Below are positions 25,504 to 35,457 of a stretch of 63,515 nucleotides of DNA, one piece after another. The notes beneath the pieces are model-generated. The model was not told the DNA's origin. It ran no database searches and was given only the letters and a program-made list of their open reading frames with translations. This DNA comes from an uncultured Candidatus Melainabacteria bacterium (GTDB taxonomy: Bacteria; Cyanobacteriota; Vampirovibrionia; Gastranaerophilales; Gastranaerophilaceae), in the NCBI GenBank assembly GCA_934777245.1, contig CAKVND010000004.1, positions 1 to 63,515 of the forward strand, given 5' to 3'. Numbering within the stretch: the stretch's first letter is position 1; each line of letters opens with the position of its first letter. Position numbers and translations under genes: made by a program.

Positions 25504-26550
25504 GTGCTTGACGAAAAAATCTTCGGACTTAAACAAAAATTTAATATAAAATGTGTTATTGATATTGTTGCGTTTACGCTTGTTTGCGTATTGTTTTTAA
25601 TATTTGCAAAAGTCAACAGAGTAGCGCCTTATGATACAGTCTTATTTTTAGCGATAATTGTCATATTTAGAGTAACGGTGCACATTATAACTAAACAATG
25701 GATATCAAAAGCAATCAAAACAACACTTACAAGCCAGTCAAATTCATTGTCTGAAACAACAGGCGATATTATGAATACGTTGAACGAACAGAAGAAAATT
25801 TTTGAAACGTTGACTGTGAACACAAAAAATATCTCTACTCTTGTAGAAAAATTGAAAGCCTTATCTGAAGATTCTGTTCAAACTTCTAAAAATACAGAAA
25901 AACAAGTAACTCAATCTATTAGTTTTTCAGAAAAAGAGCATGACGCAATTTCTTCAAATGCGGATAAAATGCTTGTTTTAAGACAAAAAATCCAAATGAT
26001 TGCGGAACTTATTTTAGAGCTTTCTGAACACTCACAACAAATCGGAAGCACAATCAGCGTAGTTGACGATATCGCAGAGCAAACAAACATGCTTGCTTTG
26101 AATGCTGCGGTTGAAGCTGCCAGAGCAGGCGAACATGGTAAAGGCTTTGCGGTTGTTGCCGGTGAAATTCGTAAACTTGCTGATGAATCAAAACAGGCAA
26201 TTACAAAGATTACTTCACTTACAAGTAATATTCAATACACAACAAACTCAACTGTTATGGCGACAGAAGAAGGTTCTAAAGAAATCGAAGCTGTTGTTAA
26301 AGATATTAACAGTGTTTCTTCTAATTCAGAAGTTTTATTAAATCTGATTAAAGAGATTTTGGACTCATTAGAAATCTTGAATCAGAACGCTAAAAAGCAA
26401 AATGATATTATTGAACGCTTGAATATTATTGATGAAGAAAACTCTTCAATTGCTGAAACTCTTATTCAGACAATGACATCAGGTGCAGAAAAAATTTCAA
26501 AATTAAACAATTTATCAGCTGATATTAAAAATTCAGCAATAGAAGGTTAG
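25504..26550 (+). CDS. Methyl-accepting chemotaxis protein without a periplasmic sensor
   Basis: 348 residues from GTG 25504, chosen because GGAGAG precedes it. Two membrane segments (about residues 16-38 and 45-62) are joined by only a few residues, so there is no external ligand domain and no HAMP is evident. The signalling domain has the conserved hairpin tip [20 protein letters not shown] then [20 protein letters not shown]. It would nucleate a CheA-CheW array and sense membrane state or a partner protein. It is followed by cheA after 7 nt and is divergent from the REC-GGDEF gene. Confidence 0.92.
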   Translation: MLDEKIFGLKQKFNIKCVIDIVAFTLVCVLFLIFAKVNRVAPYDTVLFLAIIVIFRVTVHIITKQWISKAIKTTLTSQSNSLSETTGDIMNTLNEQKKIFETLTVNTKNISTLVEKLKALSEDSVQTSKNTEKQVTQSISFSEKEHDAISSNADKMLVLRQKIQMIAELILELSEHSQQIGSTISVVDDIAEQTNMLALNAAVEAARAGEHGKGFAVVAGEIRKLADESKQAITKITSLTSNIQYTTNSTVMATEEGSKEIEAVVKDINSVSSNSEVLLNLIKEILDSLEILNQNAKKQNDIIERLNIIDEENSSIAETLIQTMTSGAEKISKLNNLSADIKNSAIEG

Positions 26551-26557
26551 GATTAAG

Positions 26558-29527
26558 TTGGACTTTTCGGATAACAATCAAAATAATAAAGAAGTATTAG
26601 AGATTTTTCGCGTTGAATCTGAAGAAATTCTTGACAGGCTTTTCAATAATTTGTTTGCGCTGGAGGATACTCCTGCAAACAAAGATATTATTGGAGTTGT
26701 CTATCGTGATTTACACAGCTTAAAAGGCGCTGTAAGAATGGTTGGATTTAATAATATCCAAATGATTCTGCATAAAATGGAAGATTTTTTTGACAGCGTT
26801 AATAATAATAAAATTCTTCTTGATGCAAATATCTTAAAGTTAATGAATAATTCGCTTGAAGCAGTTTCTAAATATCTTCAAGAATCCATACAAAATGAAA
26901 GAGAAATTATTGATGAAGGTTATACGACAATAATTTCTAATCTGGAATTTCTTATGGAACAAGAGTTAGAAAAAGCTCAAACTCCCGAAGAAAATGCTAA
27001 AATATCTTCTATTATTGAACCGGATGAAGATACATCAAAAGAGTTAGCAAAAAATCAGGAAGAAATTAATAAAACCTTTAATAATTGTTTTGAGATAGTA
27101 GACGGAATTGTACCGGAAGAAGAATCACAAGATATCATTATTCTTAAAGAAGAAGTACAAAAAATCTACGAATTTTTTAAAGATACTAATCTTTATGAAG
27201 TTAAAAATTCGCTTGAAAATATACTTACAAAACTCGATTTTGTGATGAATGCGACAAACACGCTTACGATTAGCGAAATTTTAGAACTTCGTAATGAATT
27301 AAGCTCTGCCGCTGCCAAATTTACTACTTCTTGCATTGAAACAGAAGAAGGCGGATTAACGTTTTTTGATATTGCAGAAAAAATCACCATGCTTCAAGGA
27401 AGTAGCGTTTATACAAAAGAAATTAAAGAAGACATACTTAAATTAAGAGAAAATATTGATGACACAAACGTTTTAGAAGTTATCAATATGATTATTGAAA
27501 TCCTTGATTTCATTTTGGAAAACTCTGTTCAGCTTGAAGAACAAATGATGCAGACGCTAAAAAGTGCGGTTGAATATTGTGCTGCGCCTAATGAAAGCAT
27601 TGATAGTGATTTAATCGTTCAACAATTAGAAATTATGAAACAGCTTCTTGAATTAAACTACAAGAAGGATACCGGAGTTGTTGAAACAAAAAATCTCTCA
27701 ACACAAACTTCAGGTGGCGGAAATAAATCCACATCATCTACAGAAATCAAGACTTTACATGTAAATGCTCAAAAGCTTGATACACTTGTAAATCAGCTTG
27801 GCGAATTAATTATTACAAAGATTAAAACAGAAAAAAATCTTGAAAAAATTGACAATATAAAAAATGTTAACGAAAATTGCCAAAAGGATTTGTTAAAAAC
27901 TTCAAACTATTTAAGATATTATAATCGAAAATATTTGCAAACAGGTGCTTCCGAACAGTATACAAGCGCTTTTGTAAAACAAGTTTTCTCGCTTTTATCA
28001 GATATTACGCAAAATGTTTCAAGAACAATTTATGATTTGAATTCACTTTATCGTTCTTCAAAAGAGGATGACATGAAAATGCGTTTAATCATTGACGAAA
28101 TGGAGTCAATGGTTAAAAATATCCGCGTATTACCGATTTCGACCGTATTTAATTCATTCTCAAGAATGGTACGCGATATTGCAAATGAAAAAGGTAAAGA
28201 TATCGATTTTGAAATTGAAGGCAAAGATACTTGCGCAGATAAGAAGATTATTGAAGAAATCAAAACGCCGTTAATCCATATTTTGAGAAATGCAATTGAC
28301 CACGGTATTGAAACTCGCGAAGAACGTATTGCAAACGGCAAAAACCCTGTCGGTAGAATTCTTTTATCTGCAAAACAAGATGATAACAAAGTTATTATTG
28401 AGGTTATGGATGACGGGCATGGTTTTAACCTCGAAAAAATCAAAGATAGAGCTGTTTCAAGAGGATTTTTAACACAAGAAGATATTGATTCTATGACTGA
28501 TGAATCTATCATGAATATTATTTTCTGGCCGGGATTTACAACTGGTGATTCAATTACAAGTATTTCCGGACGCGGTATCGGGCTTGATGTTGTTAAAACT
28601 AAAATTTCTCAACTAAACGGAAAAGTTAAAGTTATTTCTGAATTCGGCAAAGGTAGCTGTGTTCATATTGAAATCCCTGTGACACTTACTACGCTTAGAG
28701 TTTTCTTGGTTAAGATTTCTGAACAGACTTTTGCAATTCCTATTCAAGTTATTACAACATTTATTCTTAAAAATCAAAATGAAATTAAGACGAATAACGG
28801 AGTGCGCTCTATTGTTTATAACAACAAAATTATCCCACTATATTATTTGTCTGATATTTTGAAACTCAAAGCAATTCCACGCGGAGAAAAAGAAACAATT
28901 TTGATTATAGAAGCTGATGATAAAACTATCGGCTTAGTTGTTGATAAACTTTTAGGCGACCAAGACATTTTACAGAAAAAGCTTTCACCACCTTTATATA
29001 AAGTTAAAAATATATCCGGTATTACAAATTTGGCGTCAGGCGAATTGTGCTTAATTCTTAATATGCAGGATATCTTGCACTATGACTTTAATAAAGCTAT
29101 CAGTTCTGCGCAAGATCCTAAATTACTTCCGAATGACATTTTATCATACAAGCGCATTCTTGTGGTGGATGATTCAATTACAAGCAGAACTATGATTAAA
29201 AATATTCTCATGAATATCGGGTATTCTGTAGACGCGGTTTTGGATGTGGAAGAAGCATTGGTTAAACTTAAGATAAATCACTACGACTTGATTATAACTG
29301 ATTTGACTATGCCAAAAATCGATGGTTATGAATTTGTAGAACGCTTGAAAAATGATGAAATGTATGCAGATATTCCGGTTATTGTAATGAGTTCATTGCC
29401 TGAAAAAACTGCGCTTAAACGTCTTGAACCGCATAGAATAGAATACTATATGCAAAAAGACGATTTCAATCAAAATATGTTTGCAGAACAAATTAAAAAA
29501 ATTATTACAAAATATCACGAAGGATAA
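26558..29527 (+). CDS. cheA: Hybrid histidine kinase CheA with C-terminal receiver
   Basis: 989 residues from TTG 26558, with TTAGGA upstream. Domains in order: Hpt with phospho-His near 53 in DLHSLKGAVRMVGF; a long Glu-rich linker; the dimerisation region from about 405; the HATPase with ILRNAIDHGIE, DDGHGF and GRGIGLDVVK; a CheW-like regulatory domain (LRVFLVKISEQTFAIPI); and REC with VVDDS, phospho-Asp near 915 in ITDLTMPKIDG. CheA-REC hybrids occur in pilus and alternative-function systems. No flagellar genes are in the window, so twitching or c-di-GMP control is more likely than swimming. Confidence 0.95.
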   Translation: MDFSDNNQNNKEVLEIFRVESEEILDRLFNNLFALEDTPANKDIIGVVYRDLHSLKGAVRMVGFNNIQMILHKMEDFFDSVNNNKILLDANILKLMNNSLEAVSKYLQESIQNEREIIDEGYTTIISNLEFLMEQELEKAQTPEENAKISSIIEPDEDTSKELAKNQEEINKTFNNCFEIVDGIVPEEESQDIIILKEEVQKIYEFFKDTNLYEVKNSLENILTKLDFVMNATNTLTISEILELRNELSSAAAKFTTSCIETEEGGLTFFDIAEKITMLQGSSVYTKEIKEDILKLRENIDDTNVLEVINMIIEILDFILENSVQLEEQMMQTLKSAVEYCAAPNESIDSDLIVQQLEIMKQLLELNYKKDTGVVETKNLSTQTSGGGNKSTSSTEIKTLHVNAQKLDTLVNQLGELIITKIKTEKNLEKIDNIKNVNENCQKDLLKTSNYLRYYNRKYLQTGASEQYTSAFVKQVFSLLSDITQNVSRTIYDLNSLYRSSKEDDMKMRLIIDEMESMVKNIRVLPISTVFNSFSRMVRDIANEKGKDIDFEIEGKDTCADKKIIEEIKTPLIHILRNAIDHGIETREERIANGKNPVGRILLSAKQDDNKVIIEVMDDGHGFNLEKIKDRAVSRGFLTQEDIDSMTDESIMNIIFWPGFTTGDSITSISGRGIGLDVVKTKISQLNGKVKVISEFGKGSCVHIEIPVTLTTLRVFLVKISEQTFAIPIQVITTFILKNQNEIKTNNGVRSIVYNNKIIPLYYLSDILKLKAIPRGEKETILIIEADDKTIGLVVDKLLGDQDILQKKLSPPLYKVKNISGITNLASGELCLILNMQDILHYDFNKAISSAQDPKLLPNDILSYKRILVVDDSITSRTMIKNILMNIGYSVDAVLDVEEALVKLKINHYDLIITDLTMPKIDGYEFVERLKNDEMYADIPVIVMSSLPEKTALKRLEPHRIEYYMQKDDFNQNMFAEQIKKIITKYHEG

Positions 29528-29634
29528 GCAAAAAAATTAACTTTGCCATCAAATTACTCCAAATGGCTATATTTGTGTTGAATGTTTAAGTTATAATAAT
29601 TCTGAGCGTTTTACTGAAAATTATCGGAGGGTTT

Positions 29635-32600
29635 ATGAATAAAAATTTTTGGAAAAAAGCGGGAATTGCTGTAAGTGCAAGTGTTATAAGCGCATATTCA
29701 TTATTTTTATTAGCACCTTTAGCACTAAATCCTGTCATAAATAATTATTCCGGAGAAATCTCTAAAATAATCAAAGATTCTTGTGGCTTAAATTCATCCG
29801 TTGAAGGTATCAAATTTGTTACTACACCGAAATTAACGGCGGGTATTAAAGTTAAGAATTTCAAGCTTTTAACTCCTAAAGACGAGGAAATTTTAAACGC
29901 CGATGATTTTCAAGTAAAAATGTCTTTGCTTCCGCTTTTTGCCAAAAAAATCCGAGTTGACGCAGTTCAGCTAAAATCCGCTAACGCAAATATCAAAATG
30001 GATCACAAAGGACATTTTGATGTAGAAAAATATTTACCGCAACAAGAAGAAACTGAAAATACAGAAGTTCAAACAGAACCTGTTGTTTTGCCTTTCGGTT
30101 TAAAACTCTCAAACCATTTGCCTGATATAAGAGTTGGTAATTATAACGTAGTTTTAACAGACGGAGTGAACAAGTATGTTGTGTCTGGTGATAAAGCCGA
30201 AGTTACTGATTTTATTTTAAACAAGCACATAAAAATTGCAACAAACGGTAAAATGACTTTGCGTGATAGAGAACAATTTAATTACAATATTAAAGTTTTC
30301 AACAAAATCATGCCAAATTTAGAATTAAACGATTTGGTTTGCAATCCACAACCAGTGGAAGAAAATAAAGAAGAAACCGCACCAATAGATATTATCGGAA
30401 TATTGGACGGAATCTATCAATACAAGCTTACAGCTAATGCTGATGCGGATTTAACAATTGCGCAGGATGATATTAAAGGTCAAGTAAATGTATCAAATGT
30501 TTCTTTAATTAACTTACCAGCAAGTAATGCGGATTTGAAATTCAAAGGTAACAATATTGATATTTTATCTGATATTTATACTGCAAAAGACGAAGTTTCA
30601 CATATAAACGGTGTTATTAAAACAGGCAGTAAACCAAAAATTGATATGAATTTTAAATCAGGTGCAGAAATCGCAAATATTTTAAATATAGTTAAAAATA
30701 TTGCATTGATATTTAATATAAAAGATTTACAAACATTGAGTGCAAACGGGAAATTAGACGCTGATTTTAATATTAAATCGGATATGAAATCCGTAAACTC
30801 AAGCGGTTATTTAAAAATCCCAACTGCTAATCTTTATTACGGTTTGTATAAAATCGGTGTAGATAGTATTAATGCTGATATTCGACTAGATAACAACAAT
30901 ATTGATATCAAAAATATCGGTTTTTCTATTCTTAATCAGCCTTTGAAATTTTACGGTACAATTAGCGAAGATGCGGTTAGTGATTTGCACTTAACTGCTA
31001 ACAAATTAAACGTAAAAGGGCTTATTGTTGCTTGTGGTCAAGCCGCTTTATTAAAGGACAACAATATAAATTCAGGCACTGTATCAATGAACGTGGATAT
31101 TAAAGGCAAGTTGGACAAGATTAATCCGCTTGTGAAAATTAATCTTGAAAATCTTAATATCAAAAACGTTCCTGCAAATACAACGATAAAAGCACCTTTA
31201 ACAGTTATAAATATAACTTCTGACGGAAAAACTTTTTCAGGAAACGCAAAAAGTACAAATCTTTTGGCTATAAATCCTGCAGCAAAAGTTTCGATTCCAA
31301 ATATAGCTATGAATATTCGTGAAGACGAGTTAGAAATTACTCAAACTCCGGTTACGATTGATAAAATCAAGATAAATGTTTCAGGTAAAATTAAAAATTA
31401 CTTGAAAGATAAGATGACACTTGATTTTGTTACAACAGGCGATATTAAATCCGATTTAATCGGCGATATTAATATTGCAAAACAAACGTTGGGCTTGAAT
31501 TACGCAACCACCGCGCCTTCTACAATAATTGTTCCAATGTTTGACAAATCTAAAATGACATTTTCAGGAAATATCGGAATTACAGGCAACATGGCTAATC
31601 CGATTTTAAAAGGACAAGTGAGCGTACCGAGTTTGAGTATTCCTGAAATCCCTGTAAGTATGACAAATATGGCAATCAAACTTAACGGTGCAATTTTAAA
31701 CGGAAGTGCAACCGTTGAGAAATTCACATCCGGAGGAATTGAAGCCGAAACTTTAACAAGTGATTTTTCAATGAAAGGCGAAAATTTTTATCTTAATAAT
31801 TTAAAAGGAACTGCGTTTAACGGAAAAATCAACGGCAATATTATTTATAATTTGAATAACGCAAAAACAACTGTCGAGTTTAAAGGTACAGGATTAAACG
31901 CAGAAAAAGCCGTTTACGGTGGAACAGGCATTAAAGATGCATTAACAGGGACTTTAAGTTTCGATACAAAATTAACGCTGACCGTTGCTGATTATAACGA
32001 CATGATGAATTCAATGCGCGGTAATTTAAATTTTGATATCAAAAATGGTGCTTTTGGCGCAATAGGACGCTTAGAGAATTATTTACATGCAGATAATATT
32101 ATAAGCAGTGCTATACTTAAATCTACTGTTGCAACTATTTCAAATGCAATAAATATTGCAGACACAGCAACATTTAATTCTTTGAGCGGAAAATTGACTT
32201 TTGTTAACGGCTGGGCAGAACTTAATCCTGTAAAAAGTTCAGGGCCATTGCTTTCTTACTACGTAAAAGGAAAATACAATCTTTTAAGTGGAAATGCAAT
32301 TTTAGTGATTTTAGGACGTTTGGACGGTTCTGTTGTTGCAAAAATGGGACCAATTGGCCAATTATCAGCAACAAAACTTTTAAGCTATATTCCAAAATTT
32401 GGAACATCCACTGCTAACTTTGTTAATTCACTTACTGCAAGTCCTAAAAATGAGCCTACAAACCAAATTCCGGCTTTAACAAACGGAAGTACAACATATA
32501 AAGACTTTAAAGTTGTTCATAGCGGAATTGCAGGCAAAGCTTCTTCAATTAAATCTTTTAAATGGTTGACAGAAGTTGACACAAGTGCGATTGAAACAAA

Positions 32601-32769
32601 AACAATGAAAGAAACAATAAATGATATAAAAACTTCCGTTGGCACAGACGTTACAAACACAATTCAAAGCGTAACCGATGCGGTTACAACTTCGAAAGAA
32701 CAATGGAATACAACAAAAGACCAACTCAAAAATAGCGCAGAAGAGTTGAAAAATTTGTTTAAGTTTTAA
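29635..32769 (+). CDS. AsmA-like / inter-membrane lipid transport family protein
   Basis: 1044 residues. An N-terminal membrane anchor (AGIAVSASVISAYSLFLLAPLAL) is followed by the AsmA start pattern (SSVEGIKFVTTPKLTAGIKVKNFKLLTPK...ILNADDFQVKMSLLPLFAKKIRVDAVQLKSANANIKM). Long beta-rich repeats follow, then the C-terminal GNLNFDIKNGAFGAIGRLENYLH segment typical of AsmA. The last 60 residues are helical and charged. It is a second member beside 8691-11471, longer and without the repeat insertion. A strong GGAGGG site precedes the ATG. Confidence 0.87.
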   Translation: MNKNFWKKAGIAVSASVISAYSLFLLAPLALNPVINNYSGEISKIIKDSCGLNSSVEGIKFVTTPKLTAGIKVKNFKLLTPKDEEILNADDFQVKMSLLPLFAKKIRVDAVQLKSANANIKMDHKGHFDVEKYLPQQEETENTEVQTEPVVLPFGLKLSNHLPDIRVGNYNVVLTDGVNKYVVSGDKAEVTDFILNKHIKIATNGKMTLRDREQFNYNIKVFNKIMPNLELNDLVCNPQPVEENKEETAPIDIIGILDGIYQYKLTANADADLTIAQDDIKGQVNVSNVSLINLPASNADLKFKGNNIDILSDIYTAKDEVSHINGVIKTGSKPKIDMNFKSGAEIANILNIVKNIALIFNIKDLQTLSANGKLDADFNIKSDMKSVNSSGYLKIPTANLYYGLYKIGVDSINADIRLDNNNIDIKNIGFSILNQPLKFYGTISEDAVSDLHLTANKLNVKGLIVACGQAALLKDNNINSGTVSMNVDIKGKLDKINPLVKINLENLNIKNVPANTTIKAPLTVINITSDGKTFSGNAKSTNLLAINPAAKVSIPNIAMNIREDELEITQTPVTIDKIKINVSGKIKNYLKDKMTLDFVTTGDIKSDLIGDINIAKQTLGLNYATTAPSTIIVPMFDKSKMTFSGNIGITGNMANPILKGQVSVPSLSIPEIPVSMTNMAIKLNGAILNGSATVEKFTSGGIEAETLTSDFSMKGENFYLNNLKGTAFNGKINGNIIYNLNNAKTTVEFKGTGLNAEKAVYGGTGIKDALTGTLSFDTKLTLTVADYNDMMNSMRGNLNFDIKNGAFGAIGRLENYLHADNIISSAILKSTVATISNAINIADTATFNSLSGKLTFVNGWAELNPVKSSGPLLSYYVKGKYNLLSGNAILVILGRLDGSVVAKMGPIGQLSATKLLSYIPKFGTSTANFVNSLTASPKNEPTNQIPALTNGSTTYKDFKVVHSGIAGKASSIKSFKWLTEVDTSAIETKTMKETINDIKTSVGTDVTNTIQSVTDAVTTSKEQWNTTKDQLKNSAEELKNLFKF

Positions 32770-32824
32770 TGAATAAAAAACATTCAACTTTTAATCAAAT
32801 TTCATCATCAATTAAAATGTAAAG

Positions 32825-32835
32825 TTTTGTTACAA
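32825..32835. promoter_or_regulatory. Recurring TTTGTWACAA-type motif
   Basis: TTTTGTTACAA lies 79 nt before the 428-residue protein gene. Similar motifs are at 21147, 51706, 53631 and 54948. Confidence 0.3.
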
Positions 32836-32913
32836 CATGTTCAAACGCTGAAATTACCTACTTTTTAAATACTTTATATATATAAGATGGTAATATAGAA
32901 AGCAGTAAGTAAG

Positions 32914-34200
32914 ATGAGCACAGGATTTAATACAGATTTACAATCAATATTAAACAGCGCAAAGAGCCAACTTTCATCTATTGGTGTAAGTGGCGCTTCA
33001 TCTTCTTCAGGAAATAATTATTTAAATAGCGTTTGGGGTTTGGTTCAAGAAGGACAATCAGCTATTGACGGTAACGACCAACAAAAAGCTCAAGCAATTA
33101 CAAATATGGTTCAAAAATTATTGAGTATGGTAATGAGCTTGGGAACAAACGAAAACTCTAAAGCTACCCAAGAAGTTACAAACAACGATAATAATGCAAC
33201 TCAAGTAAGCCAAAAAGCTAGTGATAAAGCTAGTGAAGTTCAATCTAAGGTTGATGAAATCGTTAGCAACATTCAATCAGGAACTAGCGATATTAAAGAC
33301 GCAATTGCTCAAATTGAAGAAATTGGCGGAAAGCAAGAAGATATCGAAACAGCTCAAGAAGCTGTAAAAGAACAAGCTGATATTATTAATGAAAACTTAC
33401 AAATCATTAATAACGGTGTCTCTTCACCTGATGCAAAACAAAATGCTTTAGCAAATATCAAAAACGCTTCTGCTGAAATTCAAAAATTGACAGATTCAAT
33501 GTCATTTTTAACAAAAGATGCGCAAAACAAAATTCAAGAACAAAATTCAATCATCGAAAACGCAACAAATAATTTATCAACTTTGATTACAGATGCTGCT
33601 ACAACAATTTCAACAGGTTCTAGTGATTTGCAATCTTTCATTCAAAATGCAGCTCAACAAATAGTAATAAATACTGCTACAGAAACAACAGGCGCAGTGA
33701 ATGAAGGTGTTGGCTCTGCTGCAACTGCTACAGGAGCTTCAACAAGCTGGATTCCATTTGTTGGTCAATCAGCAAGCACAAAACTTATGCAAATTGGTGC
33801 TGACCAAACAGCAGCAGGAGCAACAAGAATTGGCGGTGCTGCAAAAACCTTAGCATCATTAACTCAAGCAATCGGTAAAATGGGTTCTGATATCCAAGGT
33901 ATGACCGGCTTGGTTGGCAGCGTTCAAGGCGAAAGTGATACAGCTGTTGGTTTGGTTGGTGATTATCAAACAAAATTGTCATCAATCATCACAGCAACAG
34001 GTTCTTGGTCTCAAGTAGTAGACGCGAATACTGAATTGCAAGCTGCAGTAGCAGAATATGAAGGTCAATCAACAGAAGGCGCTCAAAAACCTGATTATTC
34101 TAAATTTGGCGCTATGCAAGATGACAAAACAAAAACTCAACAAGGAACAGGCGCTATAAATTTTGACCCAACAAAATTCAAATCAGCTTTTGGAATTTAA
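32914..34200 (+). CDS. Helical coiled-coil protein of unknown function
   Basis: 428 residues, rich in Ala, Ser, Gln and Asn, no signal peptide. Residues about 85-240 are predicted coiled coil by their heptad pattern (KASDKASEVQSKVDEIV, EEIGGKQEDIETAQEAVKEQ). A Gly/Ala-rich, membrane-compatible stretch at about 255-330 (SWIPFVGQSASTKLMQIGAD) is followed by another helical part. The C-terminus ends FDPTKFKSAFGI. The order coiled coil, amphipathic centre, coiled coil resembles secreted translocator or pore-forming proteins, but nothing here proves secretion. No good Shine-Dalgarno site. Confidence 0.7.
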   Translation: MSTGFNTDLQSILNSAKSQLSSIGVSGASSSSGNNYLNSVWGLVQEGQSAIDGNDQQKAQAITNMVQKLLSMVMSLGTNENSKATQEVTNNDNNATQVSQKASDKASEVQSKVDEIVSNIQSGTSDIKDAIAQIEEIGGKQEDIETAQEAVKEQADIINENLQIINNGVSSPDAKQNALANIKNASAEIQKLTDSMSFLTKDAQNKIQEQNSIIENATNNLSTLITDAATTISTGSSDLQSFIQNAAQQIVINTATETTGAVNEGVGSAATATGASTSWIPFVGQSASTKLMQIGADQTAAGATRIGGAAKTLASLTQAIGKMGSDIQGMTGLVGSVQGESDTAVGLVGDYQTKLSSIITATGSWSQVVDANTELQAAVAEYEGQSTEGAQKPDYSKFGAMQDDKTKTQQGTGAINFDPTKFKSAFGI

Positions 34201-34206
34201 TTACAA

Positions 34207-34347
34207 CTAACGCAAGCCTTTTTCAGGATGTGCAGAATTTGATTTTACAATCTCATAATATTCATTCTTATCAATATTAACACCCATATTCTTGGTATCA
34301 ATTGTAAACTTCTTTTTCTTTTTTGGTTTATACGGATTAACGAACAA
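34207..34347 (-). CDS. Small Lys-rich protein overlapping panD
   Basis: 46 residues from TTG 34347, overlapping the last 11 bases of panD in another frame. A GGAAGGA site sits seven bases before the TTG, inside the panD end. The peptide starts [20 protein letters not shown] and continues with a coding-like, regular composition to a TAG. It would be translationally coupled to panD. The non-ATG start and short length make it uncertain. Confidence 0.45.
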   Translation of the reverse strand: MFVNPYKPKKKKKFTIDTKNMGVNIDKNEYYEIVKSNSAHPEKGLR

Positions 34348-34687
34348 TTACATTTCCTTCCCCGACTTGAACGATTGTTGGTTTATGAGTTTTAATTTCT
34401 TCCGGAGTTAAATCAGCATAAGTTACGATAATAATTTTATCACCCGGTTGAGCTTTTCTAGCTGCTGCGCCATTCAAACAAAAACATTTCGAACCGCGTC
34501 TACCTTTAATTACATAAGTTTGAAATCTTTCACCATTATTGATATTTAAAATTTCAACTTTTTCCCATTCCATAATTCCGGATAGTTCTAAAAATTCTTC
34601 GTCTATAGTAATTGAGCCAACGTAATTTAGATTAGCATCTGTAACAGTTGCTCTATGTATTTTTGAGTTTAAAAATTGTCTTAACAT
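34337..34687 (-). CDS. panD: Aspartate 1-decarboxylase
   Basis: 116 residues. It makes beta-alanine for pantothenate and CoA. The proenzyme self-cleaves between Gly24 and Ser25 (YVGSITID) to form the pyruvoyl group. Other catalytic residues agree with the E. coli enzyme: Lys9, His11, Arg54, Thr57 and Tyr58. GAGGT precedes the ATG. panB and panC are not in the window. Confidence 0.97.
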   Translation of the reverse strand: MLRQFLNSKIHRATVTDANLNYVGSITIDEEFLELSGIMEWEKVEILNINNGERFQTYVIKGRRGSKCFCLNGAAARKAQPGDKIIIVTYADLTPEEIKTHKPTIVQVGEGNVIVR

Positions 34688-34749
34688 ATCTACCTCGCAC
34701 CAAACATATTAGCACGAACAAACTTTATATTATAGATACAAAACGAATA

Positions 34750-34775
34750 AGTCGGATTTTAATAAAAATCCGACT
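34750..34775 (-). terminator. Terminator of the rubrerythrin gene
   Basis: Perfect 11-bp stem AGTCGGATTTT/AAAATCCGACT with a 4-nt loop, just after the minus-strand rubrerythrin stop. Confidence 0.75.
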
Positions 34776-34787
34776 ATATAAACTTAT

Positions 34788-35360
34788 TTAAAATTTTTCG
34801 ACAAATAATTGAAAATATGCTTGTGGATGTTCGCATACAGGACATTTGCAAGGAGCTTCTTTACCAATATGAATATGTCCGCATTTTCGACAAACCCATT
34901 GCGTTGTTTCATTTTTCTTAAAAACTGTTTCAGCTTCAAGTTCTTGCGCCAATAATTCAAATCTATGAGCATGTCTTTTTTCAATTTCTAAAATATTATT
35001 AAATAATATTGAAATATCATCAAATCCATCTTGTTTAGCTACTTGCGCAGAATTTTTATATAAAATTTCCCACTCTTCTCTTTCGCCTGATGCTGCAGAT
35101 TTCAAATTTTCATAAGTATCTCCAAAAAAGAATGGATAAGCACCTGTTACAGTCAAATGTTCTGAATTCGGAATATGTTTATAAAACAATTTCGCATGTT
35201 CAAATTCATTTGCTGCCGTATCTAAAAATACTTGACTAATTTGTTCATATCCCTCTTGTTTAGCAATTTTTGCAAAAAAAGTATATCTATTTCTTGCTTG
35301 TGATTCACCTGCAAATGCATTTACAAGACATTGTAAAGTTTCTGAATGTTCTATTTTCAT
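34788..35360 (-). CDS. Rubrerythrin
   Basis: 190 residues. It reduces hydrogen peroxide in anaerobes. The N-terminal four-helix domain has the diiron ligands (AGESQARNRY, ANEFEHAKLFY, SGEREEWE, EIEKRHAHRF). The C-terminal rubredoxin domain binds one Fe through VCRKCGHIHIG and CKCPVC. GGAGAG precedes the ATG. A palindrome overlaps the probable transcription start. Its presence points to an anaerobic, oxygen-sensitive host. Confidence 0.96.
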   Translation of the reverse strand: MKIEHSETLQCLVNAFAGESQARNRYTFFAKIAKQEGYEQISQVFLDTAANEFEHAKLFYKHIPNSEHLTVTGAYPFFFGDTYENLKSAASGEREEWEILYKNSAQVAKQDGFDDISILFNNILEIEKRHAHRFELLAQELEAETVFKKNETTQWVCRKCGHIHIGKEAPCKCPVCEHPQAYFQLFVEKF

Positions 35361-35387
35361 TTTGTCTCTCCTTCTTTAAATAAAATA

Positions 35388-35430
35388 CTCAAGCTTGAGA
35401 AATTTTATTATTCCCTACATGGAGAGGCAA
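35388..35430 (-). promoter_or_regulatory. Rubrerythrin promoter with a palindrome at the start site
   Basis: Minus strand: TTGCCT (35425-35430), a 17-bp spacer, TAAAAT (35402-35407), then the perfect 12-bp palindrome CTCAAGCTTGAG (35388-35399) over the expected start. A repressor site is likely, perhaps for peroxide or oxygen stress, but it does not look like a PerR box. Confidence 0.5.
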
Positions 35431-35457
35431 TATGGACAATATTATTAATCACAATCT

